From NCBI GenBank assembly GCA_030951045.1, contig JAUZQJ010000055.1, positions 1-46,927 of the forward strand: a DNA stretch of 46,927 nt. The letters are read 5' to 3'. Made by a program: the position numbers and the translations under genes. The notes under the pieces are model-generated. The model was not told the DNA's origin. It did not search any database and saw only the letters and a program-made list of their open reading frames with translations. The stretch comes from Mariprofundus sp. (GTDB lineage Bacteria > Pseudomonadota > Zetaproteobacteria > Mariprofundales > Mariprofundaceae). This document shows positions 35,391 through 45,199 of the stretch, piece after piece (the stretch's first letter is position 1; each line of letters opens with the position of its first letter).

Positions 35391-35489
35391 TTTTATCCCC
35401 ATAATTTCTTTATATCTTACTATATATCATATCTACTGGAATTTTCTGCCAGTCAAGGTTAACAATAACCTGAATATGTTTGCGCTTAA

Positions 35490-35699
35490 TCAACCGCCAC
35501 CAATCATATGTACCAGCTCAATGCGGTCACCTGCTTTTAAAGCTGTCTCACCATATTGACTTTTTGGCACCACTTCGAGATTGAGTTCGATGGCAATCAT
35601 CCGTTGCTCAAGTCCCAGCTCTGCAATCAAGTCCATTAAATTACTTGCTGAAAATGATCGTTCTTCTCCATTCAAGTGGATCGCTATACTATCTGACAT
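35490..35699 (-). CDS. thiS: Sulfur carrier protein ThiS
   Basis: A ubiquitin-fold sulfur carrier for thiamine thiazole synthesis. The 69 residues start with a HLNGEER strand, contain LIAELGLEQRMIAIELN and GDRIELVHMIGGG, and end in the Gly-Gly tail that becomes thiocarboxylated. It directly precedes thiG; the activating enzyme (ThiF) and the glycine or tyrosine enzyme are not in this window. Confidence 0.95.
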   Translation of the reverse strand: MSDSIAIHLNGEERSFSASNLMDLIAELGLEQRMIAIELNLEVVPKSQYGETALKAGDRIELVHMIGGG

Positions 35700-35821
35700 A
35701 AGGCCTCATCATACAAACAAGATTTACAACAAACCGACATAAAACACACGCTATAGATACATAATCGATCATTTTTTTGATTTTTAAGCATTTTCTTAAC
35801 CAAGCAGATTGACCCGACATA

Positions 35822-36295
35822 TTGCTCTACTGTAGTGTGAGCCACATGCTAGCAGCAAGTGCTTCCACACCCAACAACACACAAGCCTCCAATAGCCATG
35901 CAATTACTTCTGCTGGTTGGCATGGTGTTGCTGAAGGCATGGAATCCGCAAAAAACGCTATTCGAAACGGCGATCTGGCTCAGGCTGAACTTATTCTGAC
36001 TGAACTACTGAATTTTGCCCCTGTTGAAATCAGAGCATGGAAACTGCTTGCCAGAACACAGCGGCATTTAGGACACATTGATGAAGGTATCAATAGCGCC
36101 CAGCGTGCTTTGCAGTTACAGAACACCAATATTGAAGATGTACCGCTGGCCTCTATCACCATTGCCAAACTGCTTTGGCAACAACATGAATATGATTATG
36201 CCCGACAGATGATAGCTTCTTTACTTGAGCAAGAGCGAGACAATGCAGAATGGCTGGATTTACAGCAACAATGGAACAGGGAGCATCAGGAATGA
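35822..36295 (+). CDS. TPR-repeat protein upstream of aroQ
   Basis: Contains at least two tetratricopeptide units ([20 protein letters not shown] with [21 protein letters not shown], then [14 protein letters not shown]), indicating a protein-protein interaction role. The frame opens at a TTG at 35822; an ATG at 35846 (MLAASAST) is an equally plausible start, and the N-terminus before the repeats is low-complexity. The stop overlaps the aroQ start as ATGA, so it is co-translated with a metabolic gene without an obvious functional link. Confidence 0.75.
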   Translation: MLYCSVSHMLAASASTPNNTQASNSHAITSAGWHGVAEGMESAKNAIRNGDLAQAELILTELLNFAPVEIRAWKLLARTQRHLGHIDEGINSAQRALQLQNTNIEDVPLASITIAKLLWQQHEYDYARQMIASLLEQERDNAEWLDLQQQWNREHQE

Positions 36296-36741
36296 ACACA
36301 TTAAAGATTCTTGTCCTGCATGGGCCGAATTTAAATTTACTGGGGACGCGTGAACCGGCTCACTATGGCGCATCGACCCTGCACGATATCAATCAACAAC
36401 TGACTGATTTAGCTAGCACATTGCATATTGATATCGACAACTATCAAAGTAACCATGAAGGTGATCTGGTAGATCGCATTCATCAGGCCGTAACAGATGC
36501 TGTTGATGGCATTGTTATCAATCCGGCCGCCTACACCCACACCAGTATCGCACTACGAGATGCCCTGCTCGCTGCCAATATTCCATTTGTAGAAGTGCAT
36601 CTATCCAATATTCATAAACGCGAAGCCTTTAGACATAAATCTATGCTTGCCGATGCAGCCATCGGTGTAGTTGCTGGATTTGGTGCCACCTCGTACACCA
36701 TGGCACTCAACGGTATCAATCAACAGTTAAGAAACACGTAA
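36292..36741 (+). CDS. aroQ: 3-dehydroquinate dehydratase, type II
   Basis: Third step of the shikimate pathway. The diagnostic N-terminus [22 protein letters not shown] carries the active-site Tyr, followed by [31 protein letters not shown] and [18 protein letters not shown]. An upstream in-frame ATG exists at 36250, but ATG at 36292 gives the usual 149 residues, overlaps the previous stop and has AGGGAG eight bases ahead. The aroQ-accB-accC order is widespread in proteobacteria. Confidence 0.97.
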   Translation: MNTLKILVLHGPNLNLLGTREPAHYGASTLHDINQQLTDLASTLHIDIDNYQSNHEGDLVDRIHQAVTDAVDGIVINPAAYTHTSIALRDALLAANIPFVEVHLSNIHKREAFRHKSMLADAAIGVVAGFGATSYTMALNGINQQLRNT

Positions 36742-36787
36742 CACCATAATCAACAACTAAACGCACAACACAAAAACAGGAGATAAC

Positions 36788-37243
36788 ATGGACATTTCCC
36801 ATATCCGCAAGCTCATCAAACTCATTCAAAGCTCAGATGTTACTGAGATTGAAGTGACGGAAGGTAGTGAAACAATACGCATTTCCCGCCAAGGTCAGGT
36901 AGCAGCTGTTGCAGCACCTGTAGTCACGCAATATGCCGCAGCCCCTGCTCCGACCGCAGCCACCGCTGATGCTCCAGCTGAAGCGGAGAGTGTGAATGAA
37001 GCACACTTGGTGAAATCACCGATGGTAGGGACCTTTTACGCCGCACCCAATCCGGATTCAGATGACTTTGTATCTGTAGGCCAGAAAGTGAAAAAGGGTG
37101 ACACCCTGTGCATCATCGAAGCGATGAAAATGATGAACACCATCGAAGCTGAATATGCAGGCACTGTAGAAGCTATTCTGACAGATAACGCATCACCTGT
37201 TGAGTATGGCCAGGATATGTTTGTTATCACTCCTTCGGCGTAA
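36788..37243 (+). CDS. accB: Biotin carboxyl carrier protein of acetyl-CoA carboxylase
   Basis: Carries the biotin of acetyl-CoA carboxylase for fatty acid synthesis. The N-terminal helix ([21 protein letters not shown]) leads to an Ala/Pro-rich linker and the C-terminal biotinyl domain, starting [12 protein letters not shown] and carrying EAMKMMN with the biotinylated Lys114. 151 residues is typical. An AGGAGA ribosome binding site precedes the ATG. accC follows after 11 bases. Confidence 0.98.
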   Translation: MDISHIRKLIKLIQSSDVTEIEVTEGSETIRISRQGQVAAVAAPVVTQYAAAPAPTAATADAPAEAESVNEAHLVKSPMVGTFYAAPNPDSDDFVSVGQKVKKGDTLCIIEAMKMMNTIEAEYAGTVEAILTDNASPVEYGQDMFVITPSA

Positions 37244-37254
37244 TCGGGATATCT

Positions 37255-38601
37255 ATGTTTAACAAAATCTTAATCGCCAACCGTGGCGAAATTGCCGTTC
37301 GTATCATTCGTGCCTGTAAAGAGATGGGAATCCTGTCGGTAGCTGTCTATTCAGAAGCTGATCGTGACTCCATGCATACCAGGCTTGCTGATGAATCCAT
37401 TTGCATCGGCCCTGCACCAAGTGCTCAGTCTTATCTCAATATTGCGGCTTTAATGGCTGCAGCAGAATTAACCGACGCTGAAGCGATTCACCCCGGATTC
37501 GGTTTCCTTGCTGAGAATGCTGAATTCGCTGATATTGTTATCGAATCCGGTCTTGTCTGGATTGGTCCCACACCTGAATCCATGCGCACCATGGGTGATA
37601 AAGTAACGGCTAAGAAAGAGATGGAAAAGGCAGGCGTTCCTCTCGTGCCAGGATCCACAGGTGCAGTTGAAACCGTTGAAGAAGCCTTGGTGGTCGCCAA
37701 GCAAGCTGGATTCCCAATCATCATCAAAGCATCTGCCGGCGGCGGTGGACGTGGTATGAAAGTGGTACACACTGAAACATCACTACCGAACGCATTCTCC
37801 TTATGCAAACAAGAAGCCGGAGCTGCATTCGGTGATGATACGGTCTTTATCGAGAAGTTTCTTGTTGAACCACGTCATATTGAAGTACAGGTGTTGGGCG
37901 ATACGCATGGCAACCTTATTCACCTGTTTGAACGTGAATGTTCAATGCAGCGCAACAATCAAAAAGTACTTGAAGAGGCGCCAAGCCCGGCTCTTGATGA
38001 TGAAACACGCGCTAAAATTTGTGCCGCTGGTTTAGCTGCTGCCAAAGCAGTGAATTATGTTGGCGCTGGTACAATCGAATTTTTGATGCATGCTGATAAA
38101 TCTTTCTTTTTCATGGAAATGAATACCCGTATTCAGGTAGAACATCCTGTAACGGAATGGATTACCGGTGTTGATCTGATTGAATGGCAATTGCGTGTAG
38201 CTGCTGGTGAAGAGCTCGTATTCACACAGGACGATATCAAAATCAAAGGCCACGCCATTGAATGCCGTATCAATGCAGAAGACCCCTTTAAATTCATTCC
38301 ATCACCTGGAACAGTAACACTGTACCATGCACCTGGTGGCCGCAGTGTACGTGTGGATTCACAACTATATACCGGGTATAAAATACCGCCCCACTACGAC
38401 TCTATGATTGGTAAAATAATCACCCATGCCAGAGACCGTCAGAAATGTATTCGCCGCATGCAACGTGCGATTGATGAACTGGTTATCCTTGGCGTCACCA
38501 CCAATCAGGAACTACATAGACGACTGCTTGCTAACCCGGGTTTTCAGAAGGCTGATTTTAACATCCACTTCCTGGAAAAATGGTTAAAGCAGATCACGTA
38601 A
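37255..38601 (+). CDS. accC: Biotin carboxylase subunit of acetyl-CoA carboxylase
   Basis: ATP-dependent carboxylation of biotin on AccB. The ATP-grasp enzyme has MFNKILIANRGEIAVRIIRAC at its start, KASAGGGGRGMKVV in the ATP site, RHIEVQVLGD, ECSMQRNNQKVLEEAPSP, FLEMNTR-type motif FFMEMNTRIQVEHPVTE and GHAIECRINAEDP. 448 residues is standard. The unit ends at a strong terminator about 40 bases downstream. Confidence 0.98.
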   Translation: MFNKILIANRGEIAVRIIRACKEMGILSVAVYSEADRDSMHTRLADESICIGPAPSAQSYLNIAALMAAAELTDAEAIHPGFGFLAENAEFADIVIESGLVWIGPTPESMRTMGDKVTAKKEMEKAGVPLVPGSTGAVETVEEALVVAKQAGFPIIIKASAGGGGRGMKVVHTETSLPNAFSLCKQEAGAAFGDDTVFIEKFLVEPRHIEVQVLGDTHGNLIHLFERECSMQRNNQKVLEEAPSPALDDETRAKICAAGLAAAKAVNYVGAGTIEFLMHADKSFFFMEMNTRIQVEHPVTEWITGVDLIEWQLRVAAGEELVFTQDDIKIKGHAIECRINAEDPFKFIPSPGTVTLYHAPGGRSVRVDSQLYTGYKIPPHYDSMIGKIITHARDRQKCIRRMQRAIDELVILGVTTNQELHRRLLANPGFQKADFNIHFLEKWLKQIT

Positions 38602-38643
38602 CAAATCCTATGCGTTTATCCGCTGATGAAGATCAATAACAAA

Positions 38644-38673
38644 AAGGCCGGGCGTAATGCCCGGCCTTTTTTT
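38644..38673. terminator. Bidirectional Rho-independent terminator between accC and leuA
   Basis: AAGGCCGGGC (38644-38653), a GTAAT loop and GCCCGGCCTT form a perfect ten-pair hairpin. Seven T follow the stem on the plus strand and a matching A run precedes it, so it can serve both converging genes. Confidence 0.95.
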
Positions 38674-38742
38674 GTATATCTGTAATGAAGTATCGTATTC
38701 GTAAAAAATGAGGACAGCTACTTCTGCATTCGAACTAGAATG

Positions 38743-40287
38743 TCACACGCCGGAGTATTGTGCATGCACCTCTTTAGCATGCATATTCGGCAATTTATTC
38801 AAAGCTGCAATCAATGCATTCGCTGAAGCTACCACAATATCAGTATCAGAGCCCTGCCCATTAACAATGCGATCACCATACTGTAAACGAACGGTCACTT
38901 CACCCTGTGCATCGGTGCCTGCTGTAATAGCATTCACCGAATAAAGAAGCAGGTTACCATTCGGTTCAACCAGTGACTTGATCGCTTTAAACGCAGCATC
39001 AACCGGGCCATCACCTTCTGACCTGGCTTTATGCATTTCACCATCAATATCCAGTTCAATAGCTGCCACAGGTGTATCACTGGTACCGGATGCCACATGC
39101 AAACTGATTAATTTCACATGTTCTCCATCAAGCTCTGCATCATCGCTTAGCAGCGACATCAAATCTTCATCAAACATCTCTTTCTTTTTATCTGCCAATA
39201 TCTTGAAACGATTAAACACAGCAATCAGGCGCTCATCATCAAGTTCAACACCCAGTTCCACATAACGTGATTTGAGTGCAGCACGACCAGAATGTTTACC
39301 CAACACCATACGATTGGTATTCCAGCCCACAGATTCAGGCGTCATAATTTCATACGTCTTTTTATGCTTTAACATACCATCCTGATGAATACCGGATTCA
39401 TGCGCAAACGCATTGGCACCAACAATGGCCTTATTGGCTTGAACCGGCATACCGGTAATACTGCTGACCAATTTAGAGGTCGGCACGATTTTGGTGGTAT
39501 CAATCCCCATCTCAAGATCATAACGATCCGAACGTGTTTTCATGATCATGACAATCTCTTCCAGCGAAGCATTACCTGCACGCTCACCCAGACCGTTCAT
39601 TGTACATTCCACCTGACGCGCGCCATTTTCCACCGCCGCCAGAGAGTTTGCCACAGCCAAGCCCAGATCATTATGACAATGCACGGAAAAGATAGCCTGA
39701 TCAGCATTGGGAACGCGTTCAATCAGGGTGCGAATGCGATAACCGAATTCATCCGGAGTCATGTATCCCACGGTATCCGGGATATTGATCACGCGAGCGC
39801 CAGCTTTGATCACTGCTTCAACAATACGGCAGAGGAAATCAATCTCAGTACGTCCGGCATCTTCAGCCGAAAATTCTACTTCTGGCACCAAAGATCGCGC
39901 CAATTTCACCGAATCCACTGCGCGTTCAAGTACCTGGTCCGGAGTCATGCGTAGTTTGGCCTCCATATGAATCGGACTGGTTGCAATAAATGTGTGAATA
40001 CGCGCATTGTCACCAGCAGGTTGAACAGCCATAGCTGCACGCTCAATATCTTTGACCGCAGCTCGCGCCAATCCGGCAAGTTTAGGGCCATGCACTTCTG
40101 TCGCAATACGGTGTACCGCTTCAAAATCACCGGGTGAAGCAATGGGGAAACCTGCTTCAATAATATCCACACCCAACGCGGCCAACGCATGTGCTACGCG
40201 CATTTTTTCTTCAATGTTCATTGAGCAACCGGGCGATTGCTCGCCATCACGCAAGGTTGTATCAAAAATATGTAAACGATCAGACAT
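38743..40287 (-). CDS. leuA: 2-isopropylmalate synthase
   Basis: First committed step of leucine synthesis: condenses acetyl-CoA with 2-oxoisovalerate. The TIM barrel begins [19 protein letters not shown], contains [31 protein letters not shown] and [13 protein letters not shown], and the C-terminal leucine-binding allosteric domain is complete ([17 protein letters not shown] to the end). 514 residues is normal for the type-1 enzyme. GGGAG precedes the ATG. A second, broken leuA of the longer type lies at 45200-46143. Confidence 0.97.
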   Translation of the reverse strand: MSDRLHIFDTTLRDGEQSPGCSMNIEEKMRVAHALAALGVDIIEAGFPIASPGDFEAVHRIATEVHGPKLAGLARAAVKDIERAAMAVQPAGDNARIHTFIATSPIHMEAKLRMTPDQVLERAVDSVKLARSLVPEVEFSAEDAGRTEIDFLCRIVEAVIKAGARVINIPDTVGYMTPDEFGYRIRTLIERVPNADQAIFSVHCHNDLGLAVANSLAAVENGARQVECTMNGLGERAGNASLEEIVMIMKTRSDRYDLEMGIDTTKIVPTSKLVSSITGMPVQANKAIVGANAFAHESGIHQDGMLKHKKTYEIMTPESVGWNTNRMVLGKHSGRAALKSRYVELGVELDDERLIAVFNRFKILADKKKEMFDEDLMSLLSDDAELDGEHVKLISLHVASGTSDTPVAAIELDIDGEMHKARSEGDGPVDAAFKAIKSLVEPNGNLLLYSVNAITAGTDAQGEVTVRLQYGDRIVNGQGSDTDIVVASANALIAALNKLPNMHAKEVHAQYSGV

Positions 40288-40387
40288 TATTTCTCCCGCA
40301 ATAACTGTTCGGCTTGCGCATCAATAGACAGAAGCATTCAATTATCGTTGATTTTCTTAGGACAGCTTGAAACAGCAGATGCTGGAT

Positions 40388-41188
40388 TCAGCTCTGCTCA
40401 TTATCTGTGGCTTTTTTTTCACGTGCTTTCTTTTTCAATTTACGCGCCTGGCGCAAATGTGATAAACGCCTATTTTGCCACAAACTCAATAACGGTCCGT
40501 GCAGACAGTAAGCCAATATCACGGTGAAAGGTACTCGATACGGATCAAGAGCCAGTAACCCGACCAGAACAACAAAGATCACGATTACTCCGCTTGATCG
40601 GCGCTGTTTCAAATCAATATCTTTACCCGATACAAAACGCACATTACTTACCATTAACCAAGCCAGAAAAACAGACATACCAAACCATAACCATGGTGAT
40701 GGCTCAAAGTTCCCATCCACATGGTAAAGCACGGCCATGGCAATCAACAGTGCAGCACCTGGTGTAGGCAGCCCCTGGAAATAGCGTTTATCCTGCACTT
40801 CCAATTTGGTGTTAAAACGCGCCAAACGAATTGCGGCACAAGCCACCAGAAAAAATGCTCCAAGCCACGCCAAGCGATGCAGATCCGAGCCCAGATTCAC
40901 CAATGCCCAGAAATAGAGCAAAATAGCAGGTGCCACACCAAAGGAGAGCATATCACACAATGAGTCATACTCTGCGCCGAAATCTGTTTCAGCATGCAAT
41001 AGTCGAGCCACACGCCCATCAAGCATATCGAAAATAGCAGCGGCCAAAATAGCCCAAGCCGCTATTTCAAAATTACCCTGAATGGATGCGATTAAGGAAT
41101 AAAACCCGGAAAATAGTCCCATAGTAGTAAATAGACTTGGCAGCAGATAAACGCCCCGCTCGGCTACTTTTTCTTTAAGTTTCGGCAT
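40388..41188 (-). CDS. pssA: CDP-diacylglycerol-serine O-phosphatidyltransferase
   Basis: An integral membrane enzyme making phosphatidylserine from CDP-diacylglycerol and serine. The CDP-alcohol phosphotransferase signature DxxDGxxAR...G...D...D is complete (DMLDGRVARLLHAETDFGAE then YDSLCD). About seven or eight hydrophobic segments follow, and the C-terminus is strongly basic (KLKKKAREKK). The frame opens at 41221, but ATG at 41188 (MPKLKEKVAERGVYLLPS) has AAGGAAG nine bases ahead and gives 266 residues. It overlaps the end of psd by 14 bases. Confidence 0.95.
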   Translation of the reverse strand: MPKLKEKVAERGVYLLPSLFTTMGLFSGFYSLIASIQGNFEIAAWAILAAAIFDMLDGRVARLLHAETDFGAEYDSLCDMLSFGVAPAILLYFWALVNLGSDLHRLAWLGAFFLVACAAIRLARFNTKLEVQDKRYFQGLPTPGAALLIAMAVLYHVDGNFEPSPWLWFGMSVFLAWLMVSNVRFVSGKDIDLKQRRSSGVIVIFVVLVGLLALDPYRVPFTVILAYCLHGPLLSLWQNRRLSHLRQARKLKKKAREKKATDNEQS

Positions 41189-41858
41189 TGTTAACAACTT
41201 CCTTTTTATGCTGACGAGCAATAATGCTCAGTCCAGCATTCACTTTATCTCCAACCCTAACATTTAAGGTGTAATCAGCAGGTATTTCACAATTCACACG
41301 GGAACCAAAGCGGATCATTCCAATACGTTCACCGGCAGCCATCTGGTCACCAACTTTTACATAAGAGACAATGCGGCGTGCCACCAACCCTGAAATCTGG
41401 GTAAAGGCGATTTTGCTGCCGTTGTCACATTCCATTTCAAAGCGATTTCGTTCATTTTCTTCACTGGCATGATCAAAGCTGGCATTGATAAACTTACCCG
41501 GAATATAGTCCATCGCACTGATACGACCCGCCATCGGCGCTCTGTTTACATGCACATCAAATACATTCATAAAGATATCAACACGCTGATGCCCATCTTC
41601 AGTCATCTCTGCACGGACCACTTTGCCATCGGCCGGAGAGATGAACAGATTATCACCCATCGGCATTGTATGGTTTGGATCACGAAAGAAATTAACCATG
41701 AACAATAATAGCAGCAACAAAACAACAGTAAGAATCGTCCAACAAAAGGCATACGAAATGAGCAATAATAGTGCCGTTGGTATGATAAACGGCCAACCTT
41801 CTGGCGCGAATGGCATTTTACCGCGTGGGCGGCCAAGAATAGGAAGTTCTTTTGTCAT
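41175..41858 (-). CDS. psd: Phosphatidylserine decarboxylase proenzyme (short type)
   Basis: Converts phosphatidylserine to phosphatidylethanolamine with a self-generated pyruvoyl group. Two hydrophobic segments anchor the N-terminus, followed by NLFISPADGKVV, the FMNVFDVHVNRAP motif and the autocleavage site FGSR (Ser186, which becomes pyruvoyl) within GMIRFGSRVNC. 227 residues fits the short Psd family found beside pssA in many bacteria. Synthesis and decarboxylation genes overlap and are presumably coordinately expressed. Confidence 0.95.
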   Translation of the reverse strand: MTKELPILGRPRGKMPFAPEGWPFIIPTALLLLISYAFCWTILTVVLLLLLLFMVNFFRDPNHTMPMGDNLFISPADGKVVRAEMTEDGHQRVDIFMNVFDVHVNRAPMAGRISAMDYIPGKFINASFDHASEENERNRFEMECDNGSKIAFTQISGLVARRIVSYVKVGDQMAAGERIGMIRFGSRVNCEIPADYTLNVRVGDKVNAGLSIIARQHKKEVVNNAET

Positions 41859-41979
41859 ACCGGAACACTATGAGTTTGTTGTACCGAAGGGAATAGCACC
41901 TATGCAGTTGTTCATAAGCTGGTGAGTGCAACATCCCCCACATCAGGCTTCATCATATCCAGAAGCGTTTCATCAAGGA

Positions 41980-42645
41980 CTAAGTCTCAATCCTCGCTTC
42001 CTGACGAAAACCTTTGCCGAGCAAAAAGAACTCGGATGATGTTTTTCGACTGGCTGCCGGTTTAATATTTTTCACTTTCTGAAATGATTTACCCAGATCG
42101 CGGCGAAATCCATCATAACCTTCACCCATAAAGGTTTTCATCAACACATCGCCACCAGGGCGTAAATATTGACTCGCAAAATACAGGGTCATTTCGTTCA
42201 AACCTATCATACGCATCTGATCTACCAGCTTATCACCGGCCATTTCAGGAGCCATATCGGAGACAACCATATCAACCTGTCGCCCTTGCAGTGCCTCAGC
42301 TAAAGCCTGCTGACCTTCTGGTGAATTAAAATCACCCTGAATCAGGGTAACACCATTTACAGGGTCCAGTGGCAGCAGATCAATACCAATAACCAGCCCT
42401 TCTGGCCCCACATACTTAGCCAACTCCACACTCCATGAACCCGGCGCACAACCCAAATCAACGACCACACTGTTTCTTTTTACTTTCAAACCATGCTTTT
42501 CATTGTCCAGGATTTCAGTCAATTTAAATGCAGCCCGTGATCGCTTCCCCTCACGCTGAGCCCGTTTAACATGTGGATCATTGGCATGACGTTGATACCA
42601 AGCTGAAGTCTTACGATCCGATTTACTCTTTGATGACATTCCCAT
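41980..42645 (-). CDS. rlmE: 23S rRNA U2552 2'-O-methyltransferase RlmE
   Basis: Methylates U2552 in the ribosomal A-loop. SKSDRKTSAWYQRHANDPHVKRAQ and SRAAFKLTEILD carry the first catalytic lysine, DLGCAPGSWSVELAKYVGPEG is the SAM site, VDMVVSDMAPEMAG has the catalytic aspartate, and LMKTFMGEGYD has the second lysine. 221 residues is a normal length. In many proteobacteria rlmE precedes ftsH, which is not the case here. Confidence 0.96.
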   Translation of the reverse strand: MGMSSKSKSDRKTSAWYQRHANDPHVKRAQREGKRSRAAFKLTEILDNEKHGLKVKRNSVVVDLGCAPGSWSVELAKYVGPEGLVIGIDLLPLDPVNGVTLIQGDFNSPEGQQALAEALQGRQVDMVVSDMAPEMAGDKLVDQMRMIGLNEMTLYFASQYLRPGGDVLMKTFMGEGYDGFRRDLGKSFQKVKNIKPAASRKTSSEFFLLGKGFRQEARIET

Positions 42646-42871
42646 GTGCTTTATAATCCTATTGAAACATTCAGGTGTTGTAATATGTTGTTAGCGCTTA
42701 TTAAAACATAAACAAACAACGATATGAAATATATTACTGTAAATCATTCAAGCCATCCATGGCTTTCACCCTTTGGGCAACCTCTCGGTTGTGCAAACAG
42801 CATCCTGCTTTTTTGTGAGCATTTTCGAACGCAGTAACTAGGAAAATCAGCGGTAAGCTGGACAGCTAGGA

Positions 42872-43642
42872 CTATTCTTTCATTCTCCAGCCAATACGCC
42901 ATAAATACCAACATGAAACTATCGTCAGCAATGATGTGCCAATCACCACCATGATCGATGCATATGGGTCAGTATCACCAATACCGAGAAAACCATAACG
43001 AAAACCATCCGTCAGATAGAAAAATGGATTCGCATCATTTATCTGCTGCCAGAATTCAGGTAGTTGCTTGACTGAATAAAAGACACCGGAGAGAAAAGTC
43101 AGCGGCAAAATCACAAAGTTGGTCACCATGGCGATATTATCAAAATCTTTAGCCCACATGCCGGCAATCAAGCCTAGGCCACCCATCATAATACTGGCAC
43201 ACAATCCATAGAGCAGAATGATACCCAAGTGCATAACTGAGATATCTACAAATGGAGACAGTACCGACAGAAAAACAACTGCCACAACTGTGGCTCGCAC
43301 TACAGCTGCGGCAAGAAAAGCCACCACCACTTCAAGAGCGGAGAGTGGTGCCATCAGCAGATAGATATTCATTCCCATCACCTTACCCATAATCATGGAG
43401 CTGGAGGTATTGGCAAAGGCATTTTGCATCATCGCCATCATGGCCAGACCGGGAACCAGAAAAGTGAAATAATCGACATCTAAGCCGGGTACTTGTCGCT
43501 CACCCATGGCATAACGAAAAATAAGCAGGTATAAAATTGCGGTTAGTGCGGGGGTGACAATGGTCTGCATTTTCACCTTGAGAAAACGGTGCACTTCTCT
43601 TTTAAATAGCGTCATGCAACCACGCAGGTTCATTGTACTCAT
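42872..43642 (-). CDS. ABC-2 type transporter permease
   Basis: A 256-residue membrane protein with six predicted helices and the ABC-2 pattern: an N-terminal cytoplasmic helix (LFKREVHRFLKVKMQTIVTP), FLVPGLAMMAMMQNAF, VVPLTFLSG-type motif FVILPLTFLSGVFYSVKQLP and NPFFYLTDGFRYGFLG. It resembles YadH-type permeases. The start overlaps the ATPase stop (ATGA). The exported substrate is unknown. Confidence 0.9.
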   Translation of the reverse strand: MSTMNLRGCMTLFKREVHRFLKVKMQTIVTPALTAILYLLIFRYAMGERQVPGLDVDYFTFLVPGLAMMAMMQNAFANTSSSMIMGKVMGMNIYLLMAPLSALEVVVAFLAAAVVRATVVAVVFLSVLSPFVDISVMHLGIILLYGLCASIMMGGLGLIAGMWAKDFDNIAMVTNFVILPLTFLSGVFYSVKQLPEFWQQINDANPFFYLTDGFRYGFLGIGDTDPYASIMVVIGTSLLTIVSCWYLWRIGWRMKE

Positions 43643-44580
43643 GTTGTTTCCCTGATCTCTTTTTTGGTCAGACGTAAAAACACATCTTCGAGGTCTTCTG
43701 ATCGCACACCGGCATCCTGTGGAGGCCCGAAGCGGGCAACTGCAGCCTCATAGGCAGTATGAAAGGTAGATTGACCATTCTCAAGTTTACCCAGTTGCAA
43801 ACAGACACCTGTATCACTCACACGCGGTTTAAAATCCGCCAGTGCAAGCGTATCTGCCTCGGAAAGTGATAGTGGTTTATCATAATTCATCCATAAATAA
43901 GAAGATGCCACCTGCTGCATCAAATCTGCCATTGGTTGTGCCGTAACCACCTTACCCTGATCAATAATCGCCACATGATCGCATAGCTCTTCGGCTTCAT
44001 CCAGATAATGGGTGGTTAACAGAATTGTCGTACCGGCAGCGTTTAATTCACGCATAAAGCCCCATAAACGACGCCTCAATTCTACATCCACACCGGCTGT
44101 CGGTTCATCTAAAATCACCAGTTTCGGCTTATGTACCAGTGCTTGTGCTACCAGCAGCCTACGGCGCATACCTCCGGAAAGCTGACGGGTATTTTTACCA
44201 ACATGAGCAGTTAACTCCAAACGATCCAGCAAATGATCAATCCAGGCATCATCAGGCTTACTACCAAATAAACCAGAGGTAATAGCCAATACTTCACGCG
44301 GCGTAAAAAATGGATCAAACGCCACTTCCTGTGGCACTACGCCAATCTGTCGTTTACACCAATTGCGCTCGGCAAACAGATCTTGATCAAACAGTCGTGC
44401 CGAGCCACCGGTAGCAAGCACCGTATCAGCCAAAATATTAATCAGGGTACTTTTGCCAGCTCCGTTAGGCCCCAGCAGTGCAAAAAAACTACCCTTGGGT
44501 ACCGATAACGACACATCATGCAGGGCAACATTACCGTTGCTATAGACCTTATTCAGGCCTTTAATTTCCAGAGCACTCAT
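43639..44580 (-). CDS. ABC transporter ATP-binding protein (YadG-like)
   Basis: ATPase subunit for the adjacent ABC-2 permease. Walker A is LLGPNGAGKSTL, the Q-loop is GVVPQEVAFD, the signature is RQLSGGMRRRL, Walker B is KLVILDEPTAGVD, and the switch histidine is in LLTTHYLDEAEEL. An extra C-terminal domain of about 90 residues follows. ATG at 44580 (MSALEIKGLNKVYSNGN, 313 residues) is favoured over a GTG nine bases earlier. An erpA terminator separates it from the upstream gene. Confidence 0.94.
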   Translation of the reverse strand: MSALEIKGLNKVYSNGNVALHDVSLSVPKGSFFALLGPNGAGKSTLINILADTVLATGGSARLFDQDLFAERNWCKRQIGVVPQEVAFDPFFTPREVLAITSGLFGSKPDDAWIDHLLDRLELTAHVGKNTRQLSGGMRRRLLVAQALVHKPKLVILDEPTAGVDVELRRRLWGFMRELNAAGTTILLTTHYLDEAEELCDHVAIIDQGKVVTAQPMADLMQQVASSYLWMNYDKPLSLSEADTLALADFKPRVSDTGVCLQLGKLENGQSTFHTAYEAAVARFGPPQDAGVRSEDLEDVFLRLTKKEIRETT

Positions 44581-44611
44581 AATAGGCACATCCTAGTCTT
44601 AAACAGGAGAT

Positions 44612-44640
44612 AAAAAAAAAGCGGAGCCCGAAGGCTCCGC
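44612..44640 (-). terminator. Rho-independent terminator of erpA
   Basis: On the minus strand GCGGAGCC-TTCG-GGCTCCGC is a perfect stem with a stable tetraloop, followed by nine T. It starts 25 bases after the erpA stop. Confidence 0.97.
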
Positions 44641-44664
44641 AACAAAAGAGAACACCCCGTTCAA

Positions 44665-45027
44665 TTAATAACCGGCGTTAGCACAACCGCTGCTACCAGA
44701 CTCAGCCGGCGTGAACGACTTGCCACAACCACAGCTTGAGGCTGCATTAGGATTTCGAATCACAAAGGATTCACCCTGCAACGAGGTCTGATAATCAATT
44801 TCGGAACCGTTAAGCATTTCCATGCTCATCTGATCCACGAGTAATTTAACACCATGATTTTCAACAACCGTATCGTTGTCATTAATCTTGTCATCAAATG
44901 TAAACCCATATTGAAAACCTGAGCAACCACCACCGGAAACAAACACACGCAAATTAAGCGTATCTGCTTCTTTTTCCAGTAAACCCTGAACTTTCACAGC
45001 GGCTGCTTCTGTTAATGCTACGGCCAT
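44665..45027 (-). CDS. erpA: Iron-sulfur cluster insertion protein, A-type (ErpA-like)
   Basis: A-type carrier that delivers iron-sulfur clusters to apoproteins. The three conserved cysteines are present in LRVFVSGGGCSGFQYGF and SSCGCGKSF; the central IDYQTSLQGESFVIRNPNA is family-typical. 120 residues is slightly longer than usual because of a C-terminal extension (PAESGSSGCANAGY) that includes a fourth cysteine. GAGGTG precedes the ATG. It is a single-gene unit ended by a strong terminator. IscA is the alternative name, but the sequence fits ErpA better. Confidence 0.9.
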   Translation of the reverse strand: MAVALTEAAAVKVQGLLEKEADTLNLRVFVSGGGCSGFQYGFTFDDKINDNDTVVENHGVKLLVDQMSMEMLNGSEIDYQTSLQGESFVIRNPNAASSCGCGKSFTPAESGSSGCANAGY

Positions 45028-45199
45028 TTCACACCTCTCAATAAATACCTGAGCGCAATCCTCGGATATTTTTATAACGATAGCAAATCTATATTAACGA
45101 TTGTTACGGATAAATGAAGGCCCATGGTTTATTGACCGGTCTTCTAAACAGCCAACACCAGATGTAACTATGCAACTTTTAGACACTCATAAAGTATTA

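Noticed and set aside
35700-35821. TPP riboswitch ahead of thiS
   Set aside because: The conserved CUGAGA-type core and paired helices are not present in the 120-base spacer.
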